Source: Bacteroidales bacterium
Lineage (GTDB): Bacteria > Bacteroidota > Bacteroidia > Bacteroidales > UBA12077
Assembly (NCBI GenBank): GCA_030643125.1
Contig: DAOWML010000013.1
Location: forward strand, 1 to 16,142
DNA length: 16,142 nt
Direction: 5' to 3'
A model generated the notes under the pieces. That model did no database searches. It had not been told where the DNA came from and saw nothing but the letters and a program-made list of their open reading frames with translations. This document shows, piece after piece, positions 6,329 through 14,950 of the stretch. Position 1 is the stretch's first letter; the number at the start of each line of letters is the position of its first letter. The translations under genes and the position numbers were made by a program.

Positions 6329-7186
6329 TTAATAAATTATAAATTCGTTACGATTAAGTGCATCATTATATATTGTATTCTCAAGCTCGTCAATAAAAGT
6401 AAATTTTCGTTTATTTAACAAAATGCTTTTTATCTTTAACTGTGCGTATTCCAAAGGTTGAACTGTACTCTTTAAACTATATTCATTAATTTTAACAAAA
6501 TAGTAAAATAAATCGTCTTCTGTTTCAATATATTTATTATACCTTAAATACCTTTCCTGATCATTAATATTTGTCGGAATTTCGATCAGTAAATTATTGA
6601 AAGGGATCCATTTATTATCAAAATCATCAAATTTTGTAGCATACTGATAACAATAATCCTCTAATCTTGACAAATTTTCCTGGTCGTTAGATTTATACCA
6701 ACGCTTAACTTTATCATTTTCAGGTGCTTCTTTTGATATCTTAAGGAATAATGCTTTTACAATGTTATGATTTAGTATAAAATTACCTGAATATTCATTA
6801 TAATAATTTTCTATCTCCTGGTTAGTAATTATTGTATCAAGTTTTTGTTTTATCAACTCTTGTTTATACTTGAAAATTAAAAGAGACGACCGGTAATCTT
6901 CAATTTGCTTTTCAATATCTTTACTTTCCTCATTTAAATTTAATTCAGCTTTTTGCATTAATAATTGCTTTTTTATCCAATCATTTATATAGTTTCTAGC
7001 TACAACTATACTATCTTCTTTTGAAATATTTGAATTAAACAAGCTTTTAATATCAGATTCGTAAAGAAACTTATTATGCACCCTTGCCAAAGGTATATCT
7101 TCAATTTCATTATCGCTTTTGCTACACGAAAATGCAAAAACAACAAGAAAGAATACGAGTATTTTTTTTAAATTAACATTTATCAT
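6329..7186 (-). CDS. SurA-related lipoprotein without a full parvulin domain
   Basis: A 285-aa lipoprotein. The signal peptide ends in a lipobox-like FAFSC with the lipidated Cys at position 21, so the protein should be anchored to a periplasmic membrane face. Residues 30-135 are helical and charged and start IPLARVHNKFLYESDIKSLF, which resembles the SurA/PpiC N-terminal chaperone domain. IVKALFLKI (142-150) and DLFYYFVKINEY (225-236) look like the first and last strands of a parvulin domain, but the glycine loop and both active-site histidines are absent. It lies between two SurA-like genes, 6 bp from the upstream one and 11 bp from the downstream one, and is probably translated from the same mRNA. 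The likely role is as a non-enzymatic periplasmic chaperone or holdase. Automatic pipelines may call it a peptidylprolyl isomerase, which the missing residues do not support. Confidence 0.7.
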   Translation of the reverse strand: MINVNLKKILVFFLVVFAFSCSKSDNEIEDIPLARVHNKFLYESDIKSLFNSNISKEDSIVVARNYINDWIKKQLLMQKAELNLNEESKDIEKQIEDYRSSLLIFKYKQELIKQKLDTIITNQEIENYYNEYSGNFILNHNIVKALFLKISKEAPENDKVKRWYKSNDQENLSRLEDYCYQYATKFDDFDNKWIPFNNLLIEIPTNINDQERYLRYNKYIETEDDLFYYFVKINEYSLKSTVQPLEYAQLKIKSILLNKRKFTFIDELENTIYNDALNRNEFIIY

Positions 7187-7192
7187 GACTAT

Positions 7193-9130
7193 TTATTTTA
7201 TAGATGATAAAACTGAATTATTGACTATTATATTGTATTTCTCGCGTAAACTTTTCTTCCACTCATTATCTAAATAGTCCTGATAATCAGAAATGACTAA
7301 GCCTTTACATTCATTAAGTTCCTTTACATCAGGAGCAATTTTATTTCCTTTATGCACTACATATTGTTTGTTAATATTTATGTGCTTTTTATCCCAAACT
7401 AAATCATCTATCACTTCATTTTCTCCTTGTTCAAAAATATCTGTAGTAATCTTTAAAACTTCCTCATCAGTATTAAATTGTTTTAATAAATCTTGGTTTG
7501 TAGTTTTTTTTCCAAAACTTTTCTTAACCACAATTTTCGACACTTTATTATGTATCTGTTCGTTTGAACAAAAATAAATAGATCCTTTCCACCTTTCATC
7601 CCACATATAACTCTTTTTATGAGTATTGTAGAAATTTCTAAGACCCACTGAATCATCAACAGCTTTAGACCATATTTTCTGATCGGTTATTTCAAAAAGT
7701 AACATTCCATCATGATACTCTTTTAACAAATACTTATAATCAGGATATTTTTCCTCTAATCTTGTTTCTTCAACTTCCAGAATTTTATTTTCTATAAATT
7801 CTTCATATAAAACTTTATAGTTATATGGTTTAAGTTTCTTTTTATTTTTTTTATTTTCTACAAATTTGGCAAAATCTTTTTCCAGATAAATCTTATCTAA
7901 AAAAGAAAATAATGTTTTGTTTAAACCAGCACCCTGCATTAAATATTCTTGTTTCAAAACAAAAACATTTTCAATAGTATCATATTTTACAGGAACATTT
8001 TCTTTTTCTTCGATAAAACTATATTCAAGTTTTAATTTATTTATCAACGACTTACGTGCAATACCGGCTCTTTGATCCTTTCCCACTTTTCTCGTAATTT
8101 CAGCAACAGCATCTTCAAAAGAAGGAATCTCTTTTCGATCAATTCTTTTAATTATATGCCAGCCAAAACCTGTTCGAACAGGTTGTGAAATTTCCCCATT
8201 TGATTTTAATTTAAAAGAAGCTTTTTCGAATTCTTCAACCATTCTACCGGCACCAAACCAAGGTAATTCGCCTCCATTTCTTGCAGATCCCTTATCATCA
8301 GAATACTCTTTTGCAAGTTCTGAAAAATTATCACCTTGCTTAACTCTGTGATACAACTCATTAATTAATTGTTTCTTTTGTTTTTCAACTTCAGGTGTAG
8401 TTCCTCGGGGAACTGTTAACATTATATGAGCAACTTTAATCTGCCCTCGTGCTTTTCTTTTATCAGTTACTTTTACAATATGATAACCAAATCTGGTTCT
8501 GACAGGTTTTGTTACTTCCCCTATTTCAGAATTATACACCGCATTTTCAAAAGGATATATCATTTGAAATACTGTAAAATAACCTAAATCTCCACCATTG
8601 TTCTTAACTGAAGGATCGTCGGAGCTGCCTTTGGCTACACTCTCGAATGGTTCTCCCTTTAAAATTCGTCTTCGGATATCCATTGCTTTTTTATAAGCAG
8701 CAAGTGTATCTTCAGGGAATGCATCATAAGAAAGTTTAATCAAAATATGGCTTGCCCTGATCTCATATTGCATTCTTTCATACGCTTCCTTAATAACCTT
8801 CTTATTTGCCATATTATCGACAAGATAAGGATGTGCAAGCTGCTTCCTGTATCCCTCAAATTCGTTTATGAAAGATCGGGTTGTATCAAGTCCTAACCTT
8901 TCCGCCTCATAAACCTTAAGCTTAAAATTGATAAAAAGATCAAGATATTCATCTACAGAAGTAACTTCACCAGTTGAAAGATTGGTTTTATTCTTATCAT
9001 AAATTCTTTGAAATTCTTCTTTTGTAATTTCTTTATCATCAATTGTTAATAAGACCTCATTATTTAGCTCTTGAGAAAATAAGTTATTAATTATTAAAAC
9101 AGAACAAATTATTAAGCATATTTTTTTCAT
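7193..9130 (-). CDS. SurA/PpiC-type peptidylprolyl isomerase with two intact parvulin domains
   Basis: A 645-aa exported protein. A signal peptide spans residues 1-19 (cleavage near S19|Q20). A SurA/PpiC N-terminal chaperone segment spans about 25-118. Parvulin domain 1 is about 122-224, with H128 in ASHILI, NGGDLGYF (178-185) and H217 in FGYHIVK. Parvulin domain 2 is about 229-331, with H235 in VAHIML, NGGELPWF (285-292) and H325 in FGWHIIK. Both domains keep both histidines, so isomerase activity is expected. The C-terminal 300 residues have no motif I recognise; they are lysine- and glutamate-rich and probably helical, and may form an extra chaperone arm. It follows guaB by 40 bp with no clear promoter and leads a block of three related secreted proteins. 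The likely role is folding of outer-membrane and exported proteins. The length exceeds E. coli SurA (about 430) because of the tail. Confidence 0.88.
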   Translation of the reverse strand: MKKICLIICSVLIINNLFSQELNNEVLLTIDDKEITKEEFQRIYDKNKTNLSTGEVTSVDEYLDLFINFKLKVYEAERLGLDTTRSFINEFEGYRKQLAHPYLVDNMANKKVIKEAYERMQYEIRASHILIKLSYDAFPEDTLAAYKKAMDIRRRILKGEPFESVAKGSSDDPSVKNNGGDLGYFTVFQMIYPFENAVYNSEIGEVTKPVRTRFGYHIVKVTDKRKARGQIKVAHIMLTVPRGTTPEVEKQKKQLINELYHRVKQGDNFSELAKEYSDDKGSARNGGELPWFGAGRMVEEFEKASFKLKSNGEISQPVRTGFGWHIIKRIDRKEIPSFEDAVAEITRKVGKDQRAGIARKSLINKLKLEYSFIEEKENVPVKYDTIENVFVLKQEYLMQGAGLNKTLFSFLDKIYLEKDFAKFVENKKNKKKLKPYNYKVLYEEFIENKILEVEETRLEEKYPDYKYLLKEYHDGMLLFEITDQKIWSKAVDDSVGLRNFYNTHKKSYMWDERWKGSIYFCSNEQIHNKVSKIVVKKSFGKKTTNQDLLKQFNTDEEVLKITTDIFEQGENEVIDDLVWDKKHININKQYVVHKGNKIAPDVKELNECKGLVISDYQDYLDNEWKKSLREKYNIIVNNSVLSSIK

Positions 9131-9170
9131 GTGCCTAAGATTTAAATCGAGTAATTATAAACATTTAAAA

Positions 9171-10639
9171 TTATCGGCTATAATTAGGTGCTTCACGAGT
9201 AATAGCCACATCGTGAGGATGACTTTCGGTTACACCTGCATTCGTAATTCTTATAAATTTAGAATTCATTAATGTTTCAATATTGGGCGCACCACAGTAA
9301 CCCATTCCAGCCCTTAATCCTCCCACTAACTGGTAAATTACCTCAGACAAGCTACCTTTAAACGGCACGCGAGCAGCAATTCCTTCTGGTACCAACTTGC
9401 TAATATCATCTTCAACATCTTGGAAATATCGATCTTTTGAACCTTGTTGCATTGCTTCAATAGATCCCATTCCACGATATGATTTAAATTTTCTTCCGTT
9501 ATAAATAATAGTTTCCCCGGGTGATTCTTCAACACCGGCAAATAACGATCCTGCCATTACAGTATCTGCTCCGGCAGCAATAGCTTTAACAATATCACCA
9601 GAGTATCGTAAACCACCATCTCCAATTACAGGAACTCCTGAGTCTTTTATCGCGTTAGCTACTTCATAAATTGCTGTCAGCTGAGGCAAACCTACACCAG
9701 CTATAACCCTTGTTGTACATATTGAACCCGGCCCTATACCAACTTTCACAGCATCTGCTCCTGCTTCTGCTAAAGCTTTTGCAGCCTCACCTGTACCAAT
9801 ATTTCCTACTATAACATCGATTCCTGTAAATCGTTTTTTAACAGCTTTTAGCATATCAATAACACCTTTGGAATGACCATGTGCTGTATCAATTACGATT
9901 GCATCAACTCCTACTTTAACAAGAGCTTCAACTCTTTCAAGCGTATCAGCTGTAACACCTACACCTGCTGCAACACGTAATCGTCCTTTAGTATCTTTAC
10001 AAGCAAAAGGATTATCTTTAACTTTCGTAATATCTTTGTATGTTAATAAACCTATTAACTTATTATCATCATCAACAACAGGTAATTTTTCAATTTTATG
10101 ACGTTTTAAAATTTCTTTGCTTTTTCTAAATCGGTTGCTCTTTGAGTAGTAATAATATTTTCTGATGTCATTACCTCATAAATCTTTTTTTCCAAATGAT
10201 ATTCAAATCGCAAATCACGATTTGTAACAATACCAATTAAAATATTTTCATCATTTACTACAGGTATACCACCAATTTTATACTCTTTCATAAGATTCAG
10301 AGCATCAGAGACGGTATTATTCTGCTTAATTGTTATAGGATCATGAATCATTCCACTTTCAGCACGCTTAACAGTCTTAACCTGCTTAGCCTGCTCTTCA
10401 ATACTCATATTTTTATGGATAACTCCTATACCACCTTCTCGTGCAATTGCAATAGCTAATTGCGCCTCAGTAACTGTGTCCATTGCAGCAGAAACGATTG
10501 GAATATTTAACTTAATATTCCGTGAGAATTGCGTTGAAACATCTACATTTCGTGGTAACACTTCCGAATATTGAGGAATTAACAATACGTCATCAAATGT
10601 AAGTCCTTCAAATGCTATTTTATCCTTTAAAAATGACAT
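9171..10639 (-). pseudogene. guaB: IMP dehydrogenase, split by a -1 frameshift (mutation or sequence error)
   Basis: IMP dehydrogenase oxidises IMP to XMP, the committed step of GMP synthesis. The N-terminal piece (10639 down to 10106) has LTFDDVLLIPQYSEVLPR (13-30), AAMDTVTE (51-58) and the first CBS domain (about 98-143), then stops at TAA 10108-10106. The frame continues one base back, with no stop, to TAA at 9173-9171. It carries the second CBS domain (EKLPVVDDDNKLIGLLT), DAIVIDTAHGHS, the catalytic loop GPGSICTTRVIAGVG with its Cys at about 308 of the repaired protein, YRGMGS and the flap GYCGAPN. Adding back one base gives 489 residues, the normal length, with every catalytic motif intact. 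The first ATG in the downstream frame is at 9854, inside the barrel, so neither piece should work alone. It heads the envelope operon and is divergent from recQ. Family certain; functional state unknown. Confidence 0.93.
10106..10125 (-). other. Frameshift site in guaB
   Basis: The minus strand reads GAAAAAGCAAAGAAATTTTAA from 10126 to 10106, ending in the premature stop. Adding one A to the five-A run (10121-10125) gives E-K-S-K-E-I-L-K, continuing as the conserved R-H-K-I-E-K-L-P. Adding a G after GCAAAG gives E-K-A-K-E-I-L-K instead. Either is a one-base loss. No canonical X-XXY-YYZ slippery heptamer is in the right phase. Confidence 0.85.
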
Positions 10640-10775
10640 TCTAATATAGGTTTTTGTGTATTTTAAAATTGTGCCAAATTACAAAAAATTAGCTTAATTT
10701 CAGGTGAAAATATGATAATATCGATACATTTTATTTTTTAATCTTCATAAAATATTTTGTATCTTCCGATAATTA

Positions 10776-12686
10776 ATGAACAGATACGAACAAATATTAA
10801 TTAAATATTGGGGCTACTCAAAGTTCAGACCATTACAAGAAGATATCATTTGTTCTGTAATGGAAGGAAAAGACACCCTTGCTCTTATGCCAACCGGTGG
10901 TGGAAAATCAATTACTTTCCAGGTACCTTCAATGGCTAAAGAAGGTATTTGTATTGTTATCACTCCTTTAATTGCTTTAATGAAAGATCAGGTTGAAAAT
11001 CTTCATAAGAGAGATATAAAAGCAATTGCCATTTATTCAGGAATGACCAAAAACGAAATTGACATTGCCCTTGAAAACTGTATTTATGGAAAAGTTAAGT
11101 TCCTTTATATATCTCCGGAACGTATTGCAACAGAAATTTTCAGGGTACGAGTTAAACACATGAATGTGAATTTAATTGCCATTGATGAAGCACATTGTAT
11201 TTCGGAATGGGGATACGATTTTAGACCATCATACTTAAAAATATCAGAGTTACGCGAATTAGTTTCAGATGTACCATTTCTTGCTTTAACTGCAACTGCT
11301 ATCCCTAAAGTAGTTGATGATATACAGGATAAATTACATTTTGAAGAAAAAAATGTTTATCGGAAAAGTTTCGAACGTAAAAACCTTATTTACCTGGTAC
11401 GTGAACTTGATGATAAATTAAATTACTTAGTTGAAACAATTAACAAAGTTAAGGGAAGCGGAATTATTTATGTTCGCAACAGGAAGAAAACAAGAGAGAC
11501 TGCTTTGTTTTTAAGTAAAAATAATATCTCTGCCGATTACTATCATGCCGGATTAAACCACGAAGCCCGAAATACAAAACAAAATGAATGGAAAGTCGGA
11601 AAAATAAGAGTGATGGTCTCGACTAATGCATTCGGTATGGGCATAGACAAATCAGATGTACGTTTTGTAATTCATTTAGATTTACCGGATAGTATTGAAT
11701 CATACTTTCAGGAAGCCGGGCGCGGAGGAAGAGATGAAAAAAAAGCGGTTGCTGTTTTATTATACAATAATTCTGATAAGGTTAAAGCAGAGCAAAGGAT
11801 TACAACAAGTTTTCCTGAGATAAAGGAAATAAAAGCTGTATATCAGGCCTTAGGTAATTATTTTAAGATTCCTTATGGTGGAGGCAAATACATGTCGTTT
11901 GATTTTATCATTTCTGATTTTGCAAAGAATTACAATTTTAATATAATGACAATTCACAGTAGCTTAAAGTTTCTGCAAAGAGAAGGTTACATTGAGCTTA
12001 CAGATGAGTTATTCAGCATGTCGAAACTTCATTTCTTAGGAGGAAGAGATGACTTATATAAGTTTCAAATTGCAAATGCAAAATTCGATGGTTTTATAAA
12101 ACTTGTTCTCAGATCTTATACCGGCTTATTTTCAGATTATGTAAATATTGATGAACGCTCACTGGCTAAGAAAGCCAATATTGATATTGAAGTTGTATAC
12201 AAGTATCTAAATAACTTAAAATCACTAGGAATTTTAAATTATATCCCTCAAAAGAAAAACCCTTTAATTGTTTTCACAGAAGAAAGACTTGATGATAAAT
12301 CACTTCATATTTCGAAAGAAAATTACGAATTCAGGAAAAGCAGATATATTGAACGAATAGATACTATGTTGCATTATGCCTCATCAAATAATAAATGCAG
12401 AAGTCAAATTCTTCTCAGTTACTTTGGAGATAAAAACCCTGACAGATGCGGACAATGTGATGTATGTACACGAAGGAACGAACTTGATTTAAGCAAATAT
12501 GAGTTTGATTTAATTCTTGATGAGTTAAAAGAAAAACTTCAATACAATTTAGTCTCATTGGATGAATTAGTTTCAAAAAACGGTAAAAACAAAGAGAAAA
12601 GCTTAAAAGTAATTCAATGGTTATTGGATAATAATAAGATTATTAAGGATGCACAAGATTTGTTAACCTGGAATCTTGAAAATTAA
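10776..12686 (+). CDS. recQ: ATP-dependent DNA helicase RecQ
   Basis: A 636-aa 3'-5' DNA helicase acting in recombination and fork repair. SF2 motifs are complete: the Q-motif region YSKFRPLQEDII (14-25), Walker A PTGGGKS (39-45), IDEAHCISEWGYDFRP (136-151) with the DEAH box at 137-140, LTATA (171-175), VSTNAFGMGIDK (281-292) and motif VI QEAGRGGRD (312-320). The zinc cysteines C541, C558, C561 and C564 (CGQCDVC) come about 160 residues later than in E. coli RecQ, because a winged-helix-like stretch (about 345-535) is inserted between the helicase core and the zinc cluster. The final 70 residues look like a small helical domain, not a clear HRDC. This arrangement is what I recall for the RecQ of about 630 residues common in Bacteroidetes. 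It is divergent from guaB (136-bp gap) and convergent with the LVIVD gene. Confidence 0.94.
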   Translation: MNRYEQILIKYWGYSKFRPLQEDIICSVMEGKDTLALMPTGGGKSITFQVPSMAKEGICIVITPLIALMKDQVENLHKRDIKAIAIYSGMTKNEIDIALENCIYGKVKFLYISPERIATEIFRVRVKHMNVNLIAIDEAHCISEWGYDFRPSYLKISELRELVSDVPFLALTATAIPKVVDDIQDKLHFEEKNVYRKSFERKNLIYLVRELDDKLNYLVETINKVKGSGIIYVRNRKKTRETALFLSKNNISADYYHAGLNHEARNTKQNEWKVGKIRVMVSTNAFGMGIDKSDVRFVIHLDLPDSIESYFQEAGRGGRDEKKAVAVLLYNNSDKVKAEQRITTSFPEIKEIKAVYQALGNYFKIPYGGGKYMSFDFIISDFAKNYNFNIMTIHSSLKFLQREGYIELTDELFSMSKLHFLGGRDDLYKFQIANAKFDGFIKLVLRSYTGLFSDYVNIDERSLAKKANIDIEVVYKYLNNLKSLGILNYIPQKKNPLIVFTEERLDDKSLHISKENYEFRKSRYIERIDTMLHYASSNNKCRSQILLSYFGDKNPDRCGQCDVCTRRNELDLSKYEFDLILDELKEKLQYNLVSLDELVSKNGKNKEKSLKVIQWLLDNNKIIKDAQDLLTWNLEN

Positions 12687-12690
12687 ATTT

Positions 12691-12706
12691 GTTTTTATCT
12701 AAAAAC
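12691..12706. terminator. Weak A/T-only hairpin between recQ and the convergent LVIVD gene
   Basis: GTTTTT (12691-12696) and AAAAAC (12701-12706) can pair around ATCT in the 25-bp gap between two convergent stop codons. The location fits a terminator. The stem is almost all A/T and has no separate U-tract, so it is weak. Confidence 0.3.
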
Positions 12707-12711
12707 GAGAA

Positions 12712-13713
12712 TCACTCAACCTGGAAAATAACAATTCCATAATTTCTGTTTCCATCACTATACAATGCAAACAAATGTTTATTATACATTTTTAAGCTTT
12801 CAAACTTTTTATTTTTATCAATGTATTCGTATACTTTGATCGGTTTTTCGGGTTCTTTAATATCGTATACCTCAATGCATTTCCCACAAGTAACATAAAT
12901 GTAATTTCCATCTATTATAATATCGGTAGCTCTTCCTTCTGTTTTAATATTATTTACTTCAAGCGGATATAATGGCAATTTCATATTTAAAACGGTTAAT
13001 CCTCTAGAATCGTTTGCTAAATAACCGTTTGAATCCTTAACAAGAATTTTATTAACATCATTACCTGTTAAATAATCTCTTGGAAATTCAGCTTGCTTAA
13101 ATTTTGTAAAAGGTTCCTGGAATTTAAATGTCCTAAGCCCCCTGTTCCCTCCTGAAACAACAATATAAGGAGGGATAACCTGAATATTTTTAACAGAAAA
13201 ATCCCGAATATTATTTCTGGAAACCATTTTAATATCATCTAAATTGCTTAAATCAACAATTTCTAAACCCATACCTATATAACCCAATAGTGCATAGTTT
13301 TCATAAATTTCAGAACAGTAAACATCCTGATATCGATAATATGTTCCCAATTGGTATGGCATAGTAGGATCCGTAACATCTAAAATTTTTAGTCCTAAAG
13401 GGCCATACGATAAATATGCCCTGTTATTAATTACTTTTACACAATAAGCAACTCCATATATTTTTTTTCTCGATCGTTTTTCATACTCAGTATAAACCGA
13501 TAATTCATTAATATTATTTATATCCTTTATGTTAAGAATATGTAAGCCACTTTTGCCCAAAGGCAGATATAATACAGTATCGTTAATATCAAAATTGGAT
13601 AATTCGAAATTTTTCATTTCCGACGAATATTCAGAAACCGGGAAAATATACTGTGCCTTTGATAGCGCTACAACAGTAATTAAAAATATGGTAATAAGAA
13701 ATAATCTTTTCAT
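12712..13713 (-). CDS. Exported LVIVD-repeat beta-propeller protein
   Basis: A secreted protein of 333 aa from the chosen start. The first residues, MKRLFLITIFLITVVALSKAQ, form a typical signal peptide with cleavage near A|Q, so I place the start at ATG 13713. A start at 13734 would add seven residues (MILKLQI) before the same signal. The body repeats a unit of about 40-45 residues with a core like GLxIxDVxDPxxP: GLHILNIKDINNI, GLKILDVTDPTMP, GLEIVDLSNLDDI, GLTVLNMKLPLYP and IEVYDIKEPEKP. These are LVIVD repeats, which fold as beta-propeller blades in cell-surface and periplasmic proteins. No enzymatic motif is visible, and ligand or partner is unknown. It is last in the minus-strand operon, 43 bp (from 13713) after the RlmI-like gene; the functional tie to that operon may be loose. 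Confidence 0.8.
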   Translation of the reverse strand: MKRLFLITIFLITVVALSKAQYIFPVSEYSSEMKNFELSNFDINDTVLYLPLGKSGLHILNIKDINNINELSVYTEYEKRSRKKIYGVAYCVKVINNRAYLSYGPLGLKILDVTDPTMPYQLGTYYRYQDVYCSEIYENYALLGYIGMGLEIVDLSNLDDIKMVSRNNIRDFSVKNIQVIPPYIVVSGGNRGLRTFKFQEPFTKFKQAEFPRDYLTGNDVNKILVKDSNGYLANDSRGLTVLNMKLPLYPLEVNNIKTEGRATDIIIDGNYIYVTCGKCIEVYDIKEPEKPIKVYEYIDKNKKFESLKMYNKHLFALYSDGNRNYGIVIFQVE

Positions 13714-13756
13714 TATTTGAAGTTTTAAAATCATAAAAATAATAATATAATCTGAC

Positions 13757-14941
13757 TTACTCTACATACACAACTAATCCTTTTAAATATTCACCCTCAG
13801 GATGATAAATATTAATCGGATGATCTACAGGTTGACTTAACTGATGTAGAATCCTAACATTTCGTCCTGTATTAGCAGCAGCAACAAAAATCGTTTTTCT
13901 AAAATTCTCTTTGCTTACAACTTGCGAACACGAAAAAGTAAAAAGTATTCCTCCTGGTTTGATCTTCTCAATTGCTTTAGCGTTTAATCTCTTATAACCT
14001 TGCAAAGCATTAGACAACACATTGCGATGCTTTGCAAAAGCTGGAGGATCAAGAATTATTACATCATATTTATTATCAATATCATTTAAAAACTCAAACG
14101 CATCAACTGCAAAAGCTTCATGTCTGCCAGTATCTTCGAAATTGAGTTGAATATTTTCATTTGTAAGATCAATAGCCTTTTTTGAGCTATCGACGGAATG
14201 TACCAACCTGGCTCCACCATGCATTGCATAAACAGAAAAACCTCCCGTGTAACCAAATACATTTAATACCGATCTGTCTTTTGAATATTCCGCCAATAAT
14301 TTTCTGTTCTCACGTTGATCAATAAAAAAACCTGTTTTTTGGCCCTCTTCCCAACTTACTTTGAATTTATTACCGTATTCCAAGACAATGTTTTCGATTG
14401 AGCTACCATAAACATATTCGTTTTTTGCATTTATTCCAGATTTAAACGGAATTGTTGATTCACTTTTATCGTAAACTGCAGTTAATTTTTCGCCATAAAT
14501 TTCTTTTAATGCTTCAATAATATGCTCTTTATTTAAATACATTCCTATTGAATGCATTTGAAGTACTGCTGTTCCATTATAAAAATCAATAATTAAGCCA
14601 GGTAAGCCATCACCTTCGGCATGTACCAGGCGATAAACATTATTATCTTCATTCTCTGCTAATCCAAAATCTCTTCTTAGTTTATATGCATTGCTTATTT
14701 TTTCTTGCCAAAATTTTTTGTCAATTTCCTTTTCTTCAAATGATATTATCCTAATAGCAATCGAACCTATCTGATAATGTCCTAAAGCTAAAAACTCATC
14801 CTTATTATCGGTTACAATTACCAGATCACCCTCATTCACATTTCCAATGATTTTTTTAATTGCTCCTGAAAAAATCCACGGATGGTAGCGTCTAACAGAC
14901 TGGTCCTTTCCTGATTTTAATATTACTTTTGGATAATTCAT
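13757..14941 (-). CDS. rlmI: 23S rRNA (cytosine-C5) methyltransferase, RlmI family
   Basis: A 394-aa SAM-dependent methyltransferase. E. coli RlmI makes m5C1962 in 23S rRNA; this protein has the same build. An N-terminal PUA RNA-binding domain spans about 1-75 (KSGKDQSVRRYHPWIFSGAI at 9-28). A linking EEHD-like domain includes YRLVHAEGDGLPGLIIDFY (103-121). The Rossmann domain has EEGQKTGFFIDQREN (198-212), motif I LNVFGYTGGFSVYA (226-239), the acidic D251, motif IV DPPAF (298-302) and FTFSCSQ (334-340), whose Cys is the expected catalytic nucleophile. Length is normal. The exonuclease gene ends 9 bp upstream, so the two are very likely co-transcribed. I am confident of the family; the exact target base is transferred from E. 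coli RlmI. Confidence 0.9.
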   Translation of the reverse strand: MNYPKVILKSGKDQSVRRYHPWIFSGAIKKIIGNVNEGDLVIVTDNKDEFLALGHYQIGSIAIRIISFEEKEIDKKFWQEKISNAYKLRRDFGLAENEDNNVYRLVHAEGDGLPGLIIDFYNGTAVLQMHSIGMYLNKEHIIEALKEIYGEKLTAVYDKSESTIPFKSGINAKNEYVYGSSIENIVLEYGNKFKVSWEEGQKTGFFIDQRENRKLLAEYSKDRSVLNVFGYTGGFSVYAMHGGARLVHSVDSSKKAIDLTNENIQLNFEDTGRHEAFAVDAFEFLNDIDNKYDVIILDPPAFAKHRNVLSNALQGYKRLNAKAIEKIKPGGILFTFSCSQVVSKENFRKTIFVAAANTGRNVRILHQLSQPVDHPINIYHPEGEYLKGLVVYVE

Positions 14942-14950
14942 ATTTAATTA

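Noticed and set aside
7293..7577. 94-codon plus-strand open frame inside the 645-aa SurA-like gene
   Set aside because: It is antisense to a well-supported gene, has Cys- and Ser-rich composition typical of reverse-strand shadows, and has no promoter or family resemblance.
10106..10125. Programmed -1 ribosomal frameshift in guaB
   Set aside because: In the reading phase AAA-TTT-TAA there is no X-XXY-YYZ heptamer, and the five-A run is too short for efficient transcriptional slippage. Kept only as a weak alternative to a base loss.
10640..10775. Searched the guaB-recQ divergent gap for promoters or operators
   Set aside because: Only degraded matches to TAnnTTTG (for example TATCTTCC at 10760-10767) and a 6-bp A/T inverted repeat (10686-10700) are present, too weak to report as features.
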